This document shows, piece after piece, positions 18,166 through 26,480 of a stretch of 64,000 nucleotides of DNA. Made by a program: the position numbers and the translations under genes. The first letter of the stretch is position 1, and every line of letters begins with the position of its first letter. Below the pieces are notes generated by a model that had not been told where the DNA came from, did not search any database, and worked only from the letters and a program-made list of their open reading frames with translations. This DNA is from an uncultured Alistipes sp. (GTDB lineage: Bacteria; Bacteroidota; Bacteroidia; Bacteroidales; Rikenellaceae): positions 1 through 64,000 of the forward strand of contig CANREN010000005.1 of the NCBI GenBank assembly GCA_947629705.1, given 5' to 3'.

Positions 18166-18692
18166 TTGATGGTGCGGCGGTCGGGTTCGTGATCGGGCGA
18201 GAGGGCCTCCATGTCGATCTGCAGCTTGACCATCTGAATGGCTGCGGCAGCGGCCTCGTCGCCCTTGTTGCCCAACCGTCCGCCGCAACGGTCGATCGCC
18301 TGCTGCATGTCGTTGACGGTCAGAATGCCGAAAGCGATCGGCATGTTCCAGTGGATCTGCAGCTGCGTTACGCCCTGCGTTACGCCCTGACAGATGAAGT
18401 CGAAATGGCGCGTTTCCCCCTGCACGACGCATCCCAGCACGATCACGGCATCCACATCGGTGTACTCGGCGAAGAACTGCGCGCCGAGCGTCAGCTCGAA
18501 GGTGCCGGGGACGTACTTGATCTGGATATTCATTTCGGGACATCCGGCGCTGCGGAGCGTACGGACAGCCCCCTCGAGCAGCGCCTCGGTTACCTCGCGA
18601 TTCCACTCGGCCACGACGATGCCGAACCGCATCTCCTCGGCCGAGGGAAGCGGCGCATCGAATGCGGATAGGTTGTGGTACTTCGTCGCCAT
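18162..18692 (-). CDS. ribH: 6,7-dimethyl-8-ribityllumazine synthase
   Basis: Forms the riboflavin precursor lumazine from the ribityl-pyrimidine and dihydroxybutanone phosphate; assembles into a capsid-like shell in many bacteria. Motifs: VAEWNREVTEALLEGA, YVPGTFELTLGA, the catalytic His in GETRHFDFICQG, and the C-terminal GNKGDEAAAAAI. The ATG at 18692 is preferred over a GTG two codons earlier. Located 15 bp after the TPR gene stop and in the same direction. Confidence 0.95.
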   Translation of the reverse strand: MATKYHNLSAFDAPLPSAEEMRFGIVVAEWNREVTEALLEGAVRTLRSAGCPEMNIQIKYVPGTFELTLGAQFFAEYTDVDAVIVLGCVVQGETRHFDFICQGVTQGVTQLQIHWNMPIAFGILTVNDMQQAIDRCGGRLGNKGDEAAAAAIQMVKLQIDMEALSPDHEPDRRTIN

Positions 18693-18707
18693 CGACACGA
18701 ATCGGTT

Positions 18708-19391
18708 TTATCGGACGGTACCGAGCAGTTTTTCGGCATCGCGGGCATCTGCCGAGGCCGGATAATCGTTCAGAATGCGCTCGAAATAGACGACGGCCTG
18801 TTTTGCATCGCCGTTCGCACGAGCCGCAAGACCGGCTTTCCGCAGATACATCGGAGCCGTCAGATTGTTATCGGCCGCCTTCACCGCCTTTTCGTAAAAC
18901 TTCAAGGCCCGCGCATAATCGCCTTGTTCGACGGCGACGTCGCCCTGCAAACCGTAGTTCTGGGCATTGATCAAGGCACCCGGCAGACCTTTGACGGCCG
19001 AATATTTGGCCAAATAGGCCGCTGCCTGCTCCAAATCGCCCGTTTGCAGGTAGCAGATGCCGGCATAATGCTTGGCGAGGTTGCCCGACGGCGTGGAACC
19101 ATACTGTTCGATGACTTCGAGGAAGCCGGCGCCGTTCGCGTCGCCTTCGAGCGCAAGCGTGTAATCGGGATTCTCCGCTTCGAAGCGCTCCTGTGCCTGT
19201 GCGATCATCTCGGCCGCCTTTTCGGCGCGCGGCTGCATGATCAGGGCGCGATAGCCGTAGATCAACAAGCCGATCGCCAACAGAGCGAGCAGCACATACG
19301 ACAGTTTACGTCCGTTGTTCTCCAAGAAAAGTTCGGTTTTGTTCATTGCCTGGCCGAGGGTTTCCTGCTCGGCGGCCTGCTGTTTTGCCAT
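18708..19391 (-). CDS. Membrane-anchored TPR protein (YfgM-like)
   Basis: A 227-residue protein with an N-terminal cytoplasmic stretch, one membrane segment (about 31-48, SYVLLALLAIGLLIYGYRAL) and a TPR region (about 60-225; LAKHYAGICYLQTGDLEQAA, GDYARALKFYEKAVK, GDAKQAVVYFERIL). The layout matches the YfgM/TPR family, periplasmic chaperone-type adaptors near the Sec translocon; that role is by family only. Likely cotranscribed with ribH. Confidence 0.8.
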   Translation of the reverse strand: MAKQQAAEQETLGQAMNKTELFLENNGRKLSYVLLALLAIGLLIYGYRALIMQPRAEKAAEMIAQAQERFEAENPDYTLALEGDANGAGFLEVIEQYGSTPSGNLAKHYAGICYLQTGDLEQAAAYLAKYSAVKGLPGALINAQNYGLQGDVAVEQGDYARALKFYEKAVKAADNNLTAPMYLRKAGLAARANGDAKQAVVYFERILNDYPASADARDAEKLLGTVR

Positions 19392-19484
19392 ATCTTTATT
19401 CGCTTTTTATTAATTCGCCGAATCTTCGGGGTCGGTTTTCCTTGCATAAAGGGCGGAAATATCCGTCTGTTTGCCGAATCCCCG

Positions 19485-19492
19485 CAAAGATA
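19485..19492 (-). promoter_or_regulatory. -7 box of the TPR-ribH unit
   Basis: Minus-strand TATCTTTG with a TTG 19 bp upstream. Divergent from the recF repeat promoter, whose distal box starts 43 bp away. Confidence 0.65.
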
Positions 19493-19527
19493 CAAAACTA
19501 TTCACAATGTACAAGTACCTATCGGGA

Positions 19528-19619
19528 TTTTTTGTATCTTTGGCTTCGCCGAAGATACTCCGTCTCGGCAAAAATTGCAAACGGGTTTGCATTTTTGCGC
19601 TCGACTTTTCGTACCTTTG
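19528..19619 (+). repeat. Promoter-linked repeat family 1, full copy (recF)
   Basis: In order on the plus strand: T-run; distal TATCTTTG (19535-19542), which is the 5' arm of hairpin 1 (19534-19558: GTATCTTTGGC, loop TTC, GCCGAAGATAC); spacer TCCGTCTCG; hairpin 2 (19568-19598: GCAAAAATTGCAAAC, loop GG, GTTTGCATTTTTGC); spacer GCTCGACTTTTC; proximal TACCTTTG (19612-19619), 4 bp before the recF ATG. Same order as the copies at 48807-48892 and 54013-54095. Confidence 0.9.
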
Positions 19620-19623
19620 ACCC

Positions 19624-20736
19624 ATGCGCCTGGCAAAAATAACGCTGCTCGACTTCAAGAACATCGCCCAGGAAGAACTCGTCTTGGGCCAGGGAGTCAA
19701 TTGTCTGGTGGGCGACAACGGAGCCGGCAAAACCAATGTCGTCGATGCGGTCTACTACCTCTCGATGGGCAAATCGTCGCTCCAGATGACCGACGGCCAA
19801 AGCATCCGCCACGGCGCCGAGGGTTTTCTCATAGAGGGCCGATATATCTCGGACGGGAACCATAACGAGCAGATCGTCTGCTCCTGTACGCGCAAAGGCG
19901 GCAAGACGATGAAACGCAACGGAAAAGAGTACGACCGGCTCTCCGACCACGTAGGATTGATCCCTGCGGTCGTCGTCTCGCCGGCGGACGGCGCTCTGAT
20001 CAGCGACGCCGCGGACGAACGCCGCCGCTACCTCAACGCCTGCATCTCGCAGTTGGACAAGGAGTATCTGCATGCTTTGATGCGCTATAACGCCGTGCTG
20101 TCCGAACGCAACCGGCTGCTGAAGATGCAACCCGACGAGACGATGCTCGCCATCTACGACCGTCAGCTCGTCGACCACGGCACGATCGTCCACGACCGGC
20201 GCCGGAAGTTCGTCGAACGGTTGCAGCCGTTGGTCGGATCGTACTACCGCACCCTCTCGGACGACCGCGAACAGGTAACGCTGCACTACAAATCGGAGCT
20301 GAACGACCGTCCGTTTGCGGAAATTCTGCAGGCGGCGCGGCAAAAAGACTTGGTGAACGAGTTTACGACCGCCGGCATCCATCGCGACGATTTGGTGCTG
20401 CGCATCGCCGGCTACCCGCTGCGCAAATACGGCTCGCAGGGGCAGCAGAAATCGTTTCTGATCGCGCTCAAGCTGGCCCAATACGCCCTTGTCGCAGGCG
20501 AAAAGAGCGAAAAACCGCTCCTGCTGCTCGACGATCTGTTCGACAAACTCGATGCGTCGCGCGTCGAACGGCTCATCCGGTTGGTTACGGGCGACGATTT
20601 CGGGCAGATTCTCATCACCGACTGCAATCCGACCCGTTTGCAGGCCATTCTTGACAAGGCCTGCGGCTGCTACACGCTCTTCCGGGTAACGGACGGGCGT
20701 ATCACCGTCGAACATCCGAACGAACCGACGCCATGA
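19624..20736 (+). CDS. recF: DNA replication and repair protein RecF
   Basis: SMC-like ATPase that loads RecA at single-strand gaps. At 370 residues it is normal length. Walker A is LVGDNGAGKTNVVDAVYYLS (near 31-50); the signature motif is KYGSQGQQKSFLIALKLAQ, and Walker B is LLLLDDLFDKLD. The ATG at 19624 comes only 4 bp after a TACCTTTG box, so the mRNA is probably leaderless. The stop overlaps the next gene by 4 bp (ATGA). Confidence 0.97.
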   Translation: MRLAKITLLDFKNIAQEELVLGQGVNCLVGDNGAGKTNVVDAVYYLSMGKSSLQMTDGQSIRHGAEGFLIEGRYISDGNHNEQIVCSCTRKGGKTMKRNGKEYDRLSDHVGLIPAVVVSPADGALISDAADERRRYLNACISQLDKEYLHALMRYNAVLSERNRLLKMQPDETMLAIYDRQLVDHGTIVHDRRRKFVERLQPLVGSYYRTLSDDREQVTLHYKSELNDRPFAEILQAARQKDLVNEFTTAGIHRDDLVLRIAGYPLRKYGSQGQQKSFLIALKLAQYALVAGEKSEKPLLLLDDLFDKLDASRVERLIRLVTGDDFGQILITDCNPTRLQAILDKACGCYTLFRVTDGRITVEHPNEPTP

Positions 20737-21023
20737 GACGGACGAAAACCCTGTTGATGGGCGACCTGCTCGAAGCGTTTTTCAAACGCCCCTACGTCGC
20801 GGCGAAGGTCGCCGAAGGCAAACTGCCGGATACGTGGCGGGCCATTGTCGGCGATCGGACGGCCGACCTCACGACCGAGCTGCGGTTGGAACGGCAAGTC
20901 CTGTATGTCCGCCTCCAGTCGAGCGTCCTGCGGTCGGAGCTTTTCTACCGACGCGACGCGCTGCGCGCTGCCATCAACCGGCATTCGGGCCTGCGGTTGG
21001 TCGACGCGGTCGTCATCCGATAA
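20733..21023 (+). CDS. DUF721/DciA-like protein
   Basis: A 96-residue protein whose start overlaps the recF stop, so it is translationally coupled. LPDTWRAIVGDRTADLT and LYVRLQSSVLRSELFYRRD match the DUF721 fold, which includes DciA, the loader of replicative helicase DnaB in bacteria without DnaC. Coupling to recF supports a replication role. Function is by family, not shown. Confidence 0.85.
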   Translation: MRRTKTLLMGDLLEAFFKRPYVAAKVAEGKLPDTWRAIVGDRTADLTTELRLERQVLYVRLQSSVLRSELFYRRDALRAAINRHSGLRLVDAVVIR

Positions 21024-21133
21024 AATTTTGTCTTTTACGGAAAAGTGCGATTTTATTTTGCCGTTTTGTTGCATGAAACGATTTATATGCTTATTTTCGT
21101 AAACCGAAAGTTCAACTTTTAAGCTAAAAAATT

Positions 21134-21481
21134 ATGGAGTGGTATTTGAGTTGCTTGAAAGAGCATTATGCTGATTTCAACGGCCGTGCTCGCCGTAAAG
21201 AGTATTGGATGTTCACCCTGTTCAACATGGTCGCATCGTGGGTGCTGACCCTCCTCGGCGGTCTGATCAAATGTCCGTGGATCGGCTATCTTTACTCGTT
21301 GGCCGTTCTCATTCCGAGTCTGGCCGTGCTCGTTCGTCGTCTCCACGACACGGGCCGCAGCGGCTGGTGGTTCTTCATCTGCTTCGTGCCCATCATCGGC
21401 TGGATCTGGCTGCTCGTACTCATGTGCCTCGACAGCCAGCCCGAAACGAATAACTGGGGCGATAATCCCAAGAAAGCCTGA
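21134..21481 (+). CDS. DUF805 family membrane protein
   Basis: A 115-residue integral membrane protein. The DUF805 hallmark is clear: DFNGRARRKEYWMFTLFN at the N-terminus, RRLHDTGRSGWWFF in the middle and DSQPETNNWGDNP at the end, with three to four hydrophobic helices. The function of the family is not established. A strong terminator follows 17 bp after the stop. Confidence 0.92.
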   Translation: MEWYLSCLKEHYADFNGRARRKEYWMFTLFNMVASWVLTLLGGLIKCPWIGYLYSLAVLIPSLAVLVRRLHDTGRSGWWFFICFVPIIGWIWLLVLMCLDSQPETNNWGDNPKKA

Positions 21482-21498
21482 AAAGCGCTCTTCCCTGC

Positions 21499-21543
21499 AA
21501 ACGAAAAAGGCGGCTCCCGAACGGGAAGCCGCCTTTTTCGTTT
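21499..21543. terminator. Bidirectional terminator
   Basis: Near-perfect inverted repeat (AAACGAAAAAGGCGGC ... GCCGCCTTTTTCGTTT) around a GAAC loop between two convergent genes; A- and T-runs on both flanks let it work in both directions. Confidence 0.92.
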
Positions 21544-21562
21544 GCTGTCGGAAGCACCGCCG

Positions 21563-24500
21563 TCAATCGAACAGCGTATCGACCTCCGCCGAATCCGTCT
21601 GCTGCGGATGGCCGCCCGCGTCGAACAGATCGGCATCGTCGGCCCCTAACGAACGGTAGTATTCGTTCAATTCGCGAACGATGTCGTTCCGACCGGCATA
21701 AGCCGCCAGATCATAGACGTAGCCGAGATCCTGCAGCCGCTCGTCCAACTCACCGGCGATCATATCGCTCTGCACCCCCTCGAAACGCAGATAATACTCG
21801 ATATACTCGATGAGCGTATGCGCGTATTCGAGCAGCAGGGCATCGCCTTTCTGCGTCGCTTCGGATGCGCCCAACGCGCCCGCCGCATAATAAGCTTCCA
21901 AGAAAGGATAGGTGTTGTCGAAAGTGAAGCGAATTTGGCTCGTCGGCAGCCGTTCCAATCCGAGGTCGAGCAGCTCCACGGCCTCGTCGACGCGGTTTTG
22001 CTCCAACAGGGCCTTGGCGACGCTCGCGAACGACGAACGGGCATGCGAAGCGTTGAGATTGTACTGCAGGAAGTAATCGGCGTTGACCCGCGGATCGGCC
22101 AGATTGCCGTAGCGGAACGTGTCGCGCAACAGCGGCGCCGCGTAATCGGGGTCGATGCGCCCCACCTCCCGCATACTTTTCACGGGGGTGCGGATCGGCA
22201 CGAAGCGGTAGGCGTATCCGTCGAATTGGAGGTAGTCGATCAGCCCGAGGTCGTAGAACATGTAGGGCTGCGTCATGAAGATCGGCCGTTTCCAGTCGAA
22301 GTTGGCCAGCATGTCCAGCAGCATCAGCTGGCTCTTGTCGATGGAGCGCTTGGTCAGCGAAAAATAGATCGTATCGACCATCTTGTCGCGGTCGGCCTCC
22401 TTGACGATGCCCGAAGCGATGGCATTCTCCTTGTTCACCGGCAGCGCGAGCTGTTTTGTCGGGATATAGTCGACCCGTTCGCCCTCGTCCGTGCCGTTTT
22501 CCAACCGCCACTGGGTGCGGGGGTCGTCGCTGCGGATGAAGTCGATGACCTCCTTCAGGGCGACGGGCCGGTCGATGCGGTCGCTCACCGGCACCCAGTC
22601 GTTCATATAGGTGTATTTGTGCTTGGGCAGCGAGAAAGGCACGCCCGCGGCTTCGTTCGCACGGGTCTTCATCTCGTCGACGTACCACTCGCCGCCGAGG
22701 TAGGAGGTGTTCATGATGCGCACGTCGGGCCGCACGCCGTAGACCTCCTGGTTGTTCCACAGCGGGAAAGTGTCGTTGTCGCCGTAATTGAGGATGATGG
22801 AGTTCGGCAGCGTGGACATCAGATAGTTCCAGCCGATATCGCGCGACATGTAGCGGTGCGAACGGTCGTGGTCGTCCCAGTTCTGTGCGGCCAGGATCGT
22901 CGGCACGCCGAGGCAGAGCACCGTGGCGGCGGCTGCGGCGGCCGGTGTATTCCGGCGGGCCAGCCGCGCGAACAGTTCGCGGAAGGCGAGTACGCCCAGT
23001 CCGATCCAAATCGAGAAGGCGTAGAACGAACCGGCGAAAACATAGTCGCGTTCGCGCGGCTCGCCGGGCTGCGTATTGAAATAGACGACCAGCGCGATGC
23101 CCGTCATGATGAAGAGGATCATCACGATCGAGAAGTTGCGCTGATCGCGGTTCAACTGGTACAACAGCCCGATCAACCCCAGCAGGAACGGCAGGAAATA
23201 GTAGGTGTTCCGCCCCTTGTTTTCGGCGATTTCGCGCGGCAGGCCCTCCTGCGGGCCGGTGAACTGTTCGTCGATCCACTTGATGCCCGACAGCCAGTTG
23301 CCGTCGGTGATGGTCGACCGCGTCGGCTGGATATCGCTCTGCCGCCCGACGAAATTCCACAGGAAATAACGCCAGTACATGTAGCTCAACTGGTAGTTGA
23401 AGAAGAAGTTGAGGTTCTCGAGGAACGTGGGTTCGACGACGGTCTGCACGTCGCCGTACTCGTCCGTGTAGGTGCGTTTGCGGCCGAAGTCGAGCACGGC
23501 GCCGCGTTCGGGGCGGCCCTGCTCGTCGCGCAGGATTTCGCCGTTTTCGTCGCGCAGCGTCTCGATCTTAGTGCGGTAGGCCGCCCACTGCTTGTAATCC
23601 TCGGCCTTGCGGGCGTCCCACATGCGCGGGAAGAGGCGGATGAACTGCGGATCGTATTTGTAACCCGCGAGCACGCGGACAGCCTGGTATTTTCCCTCCT
23701 CACCCAAGTAATAGACCGTCTTGTACTTGTAGTCGTCCGAACGCTTCGGCGCCGAATAGTAGGCTCCCCTGACGAGCGGACGATCGCCGTACTGGTCGCG
23801 GTTGAGCAGCGACAGCAGGGCCTGCGGATTGTTCGGATTGTTGGAGTTCATCGGCGGATTGACCGCGGCGCGGATGGTTACCGACGCATAGGACGAATAG
23901 CCGACCAGGATCATCGTAATGCAGAGCAGCACCGTATTCCAGACGACGCGCCCCTTCCGGTGGGCCCGCCACGCGAGCCAGCCCGTGCCGCCGATCAAGG
24001 CAAGCGCGAAGATCGCCAGGCCCGAATTGACCGGCAATCCGAGCACGTTGACGAAAAAGACGTCGACCATCGCACCGGCCCAGACCGAGTAAGGGATGAT
24101 CAGGTTGTTGATGAAGACCAGCACGGCGCATCCGACCAAAAAGGTCGCAACGATCCCCTTGACCGTCGTGCGCTCGGTGCGGCGGAAGTAGTAGACGAAC
24201 GCCAGCGCGGGGATGGTCAGCAGATTGAGAATGTGCACGCCGATCGAGAGTCCCATCAGGTAGGCGATCAAGACGATCCACCGCAGGGCGCCGGGTTCGT
24301 CGGCGTGATCCTCCCACTTGAGCATCAGCCACACGACCAGGGCCGTGAACATCGACGAAAGCGCGTAGACCTCGCCCTCGACGGCCGAAAACCAGAACGT
24401 ATCGGTAAAGGTGTAGGCCAGCGCCCCCACGACGCCGGCGCCGAGGATGGCCCAGGTATTCGCGACGCTCAATTCGCCGCTGTTGCGGGTTACGAGCCGC

Positions 24501-24808
24501 CGCGCGAGGTGGGTGATTGTCCAAAAGAGAAAGAGGATGCAAAAGGCGCTCGCGATGGAGTTCATGGCGTTGACCGCCGCACCGACATAATCGGGATTCC
24601 CGAACGCGAAGAGCGTGGCGATGCGGGCCAGCATCATGAAGAGCGGGGCTCCGGGCGGATGACCCACCTCCAATTTATACGAGGTGGCGATGAACTCCGA
24701 GCAGTCCCAGAGGCTCGACACCGGCTCCATGGTCTTGAGATAGACGAATGCCGCGACGGCGAAAACCGCCCATCCGACGAAGTTGTTCCAGCGTTTGAAA
24801 AGATTCAT
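21563..24808 (-). CDS. DUF2723 family polytopic membrane protein
   Basis: A 1081-residue protein. The N-terminal half (about 1-560) has many membrane helices and contains the DUF2723 segment with SSLWDCSEFIATSYKLEVGHPPGAP (cut: WDCSEFIATSYKLEVGHP), a relative of protein O-mannosyltransferase and other GT-C glycosyltransferases; the acidic residues after helix 1 (DCSE) are where GT-C enzymes hold their catalytic acid. The long C-terminal half (about 600-1080) is soluble, presumably periplasmic, with a TPR-like end (AKALLEQNRVDEAVELLDLG). Proteins of this kind are near universal in Bacteroidota; a role in glycan transfer is inferred from fold only. Confidence 0.9.
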   Translation of the reverse strand: MNLFKRWNNFVGWAVFAVAAFVYLKTMEPVSSLWDCSEFIATSYKLEVGHPPGAPLFMMLARIATLFAFGNPDYVGAAVNAMNSIASAFCILFLFWTITHLARRLVTRNSGELSVANTWAILGAGVVGALAYTFTDTFWFSAVEGEVYALSSMFTALVVWLMLKWEDHADEPGALRWIVLIAYLMGLSIGVHILNLLTIPALAFVYYFRRTERTTVKGIVATFLVGCAVLVFINNLIIPYSVWAGAMVDVFFVNVLGLPVNSGLAIFALALIGGTGWLAWRAHRKGRVVWNTVLLCITMILVGYSSYASVTIRAAVNPPMNSNNPNNPQALLSLLNRDQYGDRPLVRGAYYSAPKRSDDYKYKTVYYLGEEGKYQAVRVLAGYKYDPQFIRLFPRMWDARKAEDYKQWAAYRTKIETLRDENGEILRDEQGRPERGAVLDFGRKRTYTDEYGDVQTVVEPTFLENLNFFFNYQLSYMYWRYFLWNFVGRQSDIQPTRSTITDGNWLSGIKWIDEQFTGPQEGLPREIAENKGRNTYYFLPFLLGLIGLLYQLNRDQRNFSIVMILFIMTGIALVVYFNTQPGEPRERDYVFAGSFYAFSIWIGLGVLAFRELFARLARRNTPAAAAAATVLCLGVPTILAAQNWDDHDRSHRYMSRDIGWNYLMSTLPNSIILNYGDNDTFPLWNNQEVYGVRPDVRIMNTSYLGGEWYVDEMKTRANEAAGVPFSLPKHKYTYMNDWVPVSDRIDRPVALKEVIDFIRSDDPRTQWRLENGTDEGERVDYIPTKQLALPVNKENAIASGIVKEADRDKMVDTIYFSLTKRSIDKSQLMLLDMLANFDWKRPIFMTQPYMFYDLGLIDYLQFDGYAYRFVPIRTPVKSMREVGRIDPDYAAPLLRDTFRYGNLADPRVNADYFLQYNLNASHARSSFASVAKALLEQNRVDEAVELLDLGLERLPTSQIRFTFDNTYPFLEAYYAAGALGASEATQKGDALLLEYAHTLIEYIEYYLRFEGVQSDMIAGELDERLQDLGYVYDLAAYAGRNDIVRELNEYYRSLGADDADLFDAGGHPQQTDSAEVDTLFD

Positions 24809-24839
24809 GTATGCAAACGAATAGAATAGTTTCGATCTG

Positions 24840-24847
24840 CAAAAGTA
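24840..24847 (-). promoter_or_regulatory. -7 box of the DUF2723 gene
   Basis: Minus-strand TACTTTTG, 31 bp before the start codon. Confidence 0.55.
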
Positions 24848-25160
24848 ATCAATTCACGGGGAATAACAAGGGCTTATTCAAATTCGCGTCGGACCGGTTC
24901 GGGAGGAGCGGCCGAAAGCGACAAAGATCGGCCGAACGAGCGACGGAACGGACGATGCCCCGCCCGAAAAGAGACGCTTCGCCCTTTTGTGAACCGGCGG
25001 CCGTGAGACCCGTGCCAAGCAGTTCCGGCCGCACCGAAACGCGCGCATGCGCGCGTACCTTCATAATAACAGCCGATTATGAACGGCGATCCGATCGGAT
25101 TGACCCGCCTGTTCGTCGAATACTTGCCTTTATTCCTCGCCATAACCTTACTTTCTCCAA
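24848..25160. other. Gene-poor divergent intergenic region
   Basis: About 310 bp between the divergent DUF2723 and GNAT-like genes. Short ORFs here lack coding character. The only visible feature is a perfect 16-bp alternating purine-pyrimidine palindrome, CGCGCGCATGCGCGCG, at 25040-25055. Confidence 0.5.
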
Positions 25161-25190
25161 AATTTTTCGTATCTTTGGCTTCGCCAACGC
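25161..25190 (+). promoter_or_regulatory. Promoter with vestige of repeat family 1
   Basis: TTTTTCG, TATCTTTG (25170-25177), then GGCTTCGCC as in hairpin 1 of the full repeat, but the closing arm GAAGATAC is missing. The box serves the GNAT-like gene, whose ATG lies 33 bp downstream. Confidence 0.65.
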
Positions 25191-25209
25191 GAATGTAACG
25201 GCCTGAACT

Positions 25210-26415
25210 ATGAATCCCGATCGATATCGTCTTTTCGAGGTTACGTCGTCTGCGCTCGTCCGCGAGTGGATCGACTTCCCGAAGCGGCTCTACCGCGGCG
25301 ACCGCAACTGGGTCTGCCCGCTCGACTGCGATGTGTCAGAGGTCTTCGACCCGGCTCGAAACGAACTTTTTGCCGACGGCGAGGCCGTTCGCTGGCTCGT
25401 GCGCGATGCCTCCGGAACGGTCGTCGGCCGGATCGCCGCTTTCTATAACCGCGAAAAGGCGGCCCTCGAAGAGCAGCCGACCGGCGGTTGCGGCTTCTTC
25501 GAGTGCATCGACTGTCAGGAGGTCGCCGACCTGTTGTTCGACGCCGCGCGGCTCTGGTTGGCCAGCCGGGGCATGGAGGCGATGGACGGGCCCGTCAATT
25601 TCGGGCAGCGCCGCGACTGGTGGGGCCTGTTAGTCGAGGGTTTCGAGTTCCAGCCGCTTTACAAAAACCCCTATAATCCTCCCTATTACAAGGAGTTGTT
25701 CGAACACTACGGGTTCCGCAACTACTTCAACCAGCACAGTTTCATCTGGCGGGCCAACGTATCCGAAGCGAGCGAACGGATTTTCGAACGCTCCGAACGG
25801 TTGCTGTCGATGCCCGGGTATCATGTCGAGACGCTCGACCCGAAGAACCTCGAGGAGGCGGCCGAAAGTTTCCGCGTCATCTACAACAAGGCCTGGGCGC
25901 TCTTTTCGGGCGTGAAGCCCATGACGCAGGAGGAGGCGTTGCACATTATGCGGGAGATGCGTCCGATCCTCGATCCCGATATCATCTTTTTCGCCTATTT
26001 CAACGACGAGCCGATCGGCTTTTTCATCACCGTGCCCGACCTGAACCGGATCATCGGCAAGTTCAACGGACGTTTCGGCTTGATCGAGAAACTGCGGCTG
26101 ATGTGGGATCTGAAGGTTCGGAAGCGCAGCGACCGGATCTTCGGCATCATCTTCGGCATCGCGCCCGAGTTCCACGGCAAGGGGGTCGAATCGGCCATCA
26201 TGGTGCGTTACTGGCACTTCCTGATGGAGCAGCAGACCCGTTACAAGACGCTGGAGCTGGCCTGGATCGGCGATTTCAATCCGGTGATGAACCGCATGAT
26301 CGAACAATACGTCTGCGCCACGCGCCACAAGGTGCATACGACCTACCGTTATCTGTTCGACCGGACGAAGGAGTTCCATCGCTGTCCGCGTTTGGGCGTG
26401 AAACGGCAAGCGTAG
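25210..26415 (+). CDS. GNAT-like acetyltransferase family protein
   Basis: A 401-residue cytoplasmic protein with an N-terminal domain ([36 protein letters not shown]) and a C-terminal GNAT-like fold (about 210-385; [15 protein letters not shown] acetyl-CoA loop seen as [17 protein letters not shown]). Proteins of this shape (YghO-like) are common in Bacteroidota, substrate unknown. It is followed 65 bp later by gcvT in the same direction. Confidence 0.75.
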   Translation: MNPDRYRLFEVTSSALVREWIDFPKRLYRGDRNWVCPLDCDVSEVFDPARNELFADGEAVRWLVRDASGTVVGRIAAFYNREKAALEEQPTGGCGFFECIDCQEVADLLFDAARLWLASRGMEAMDGPVNFGQRRDWWGLLVEGFEFQPLYKNPYNPPYYKELFEHYGFRNYFNQHSFIWRANVSEASERIFERSERLLSMPGYHVETLDPKNLEEAAESFRVIYNKAWALFSGVKPMTQEEALHIMREMRPILDPDIIFFAYFNDEPIGFFITVPDLNRIIGKFNGRFGLIEKLRLMWDLKVRKRSDRIFGIIFGIAPEFHGKGVESAIMVRYWHFLMEQQTRYKTLELAWIGDFNPVMNRMIEQYVCATRHKVHTTYRYLFDRTKEFHRCPRLGVKRQA

Positions 26416-26480
26416 GGCGCCGCCTCCGATCGGCCCGATCGGAAACCGTGAGAGAAGAGAGACAAAAATTGCATATCGCT

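Noticed and set aside
18355..18400. Tandem duplication in ribH (QGVTQGVTQ)
   Set aside because: A QGVTQG-type segment is normal for this part of RibH in Bacteroidota as I know the family, so it is not a slippage product of note.
21818..24829. 1003-codon plus-strand frame opposite the DUF2723 gene
   Set aside because: Antisense shadow typical of GC-rich coding DNA; no motifs, His/Arg/Val-rich composition.
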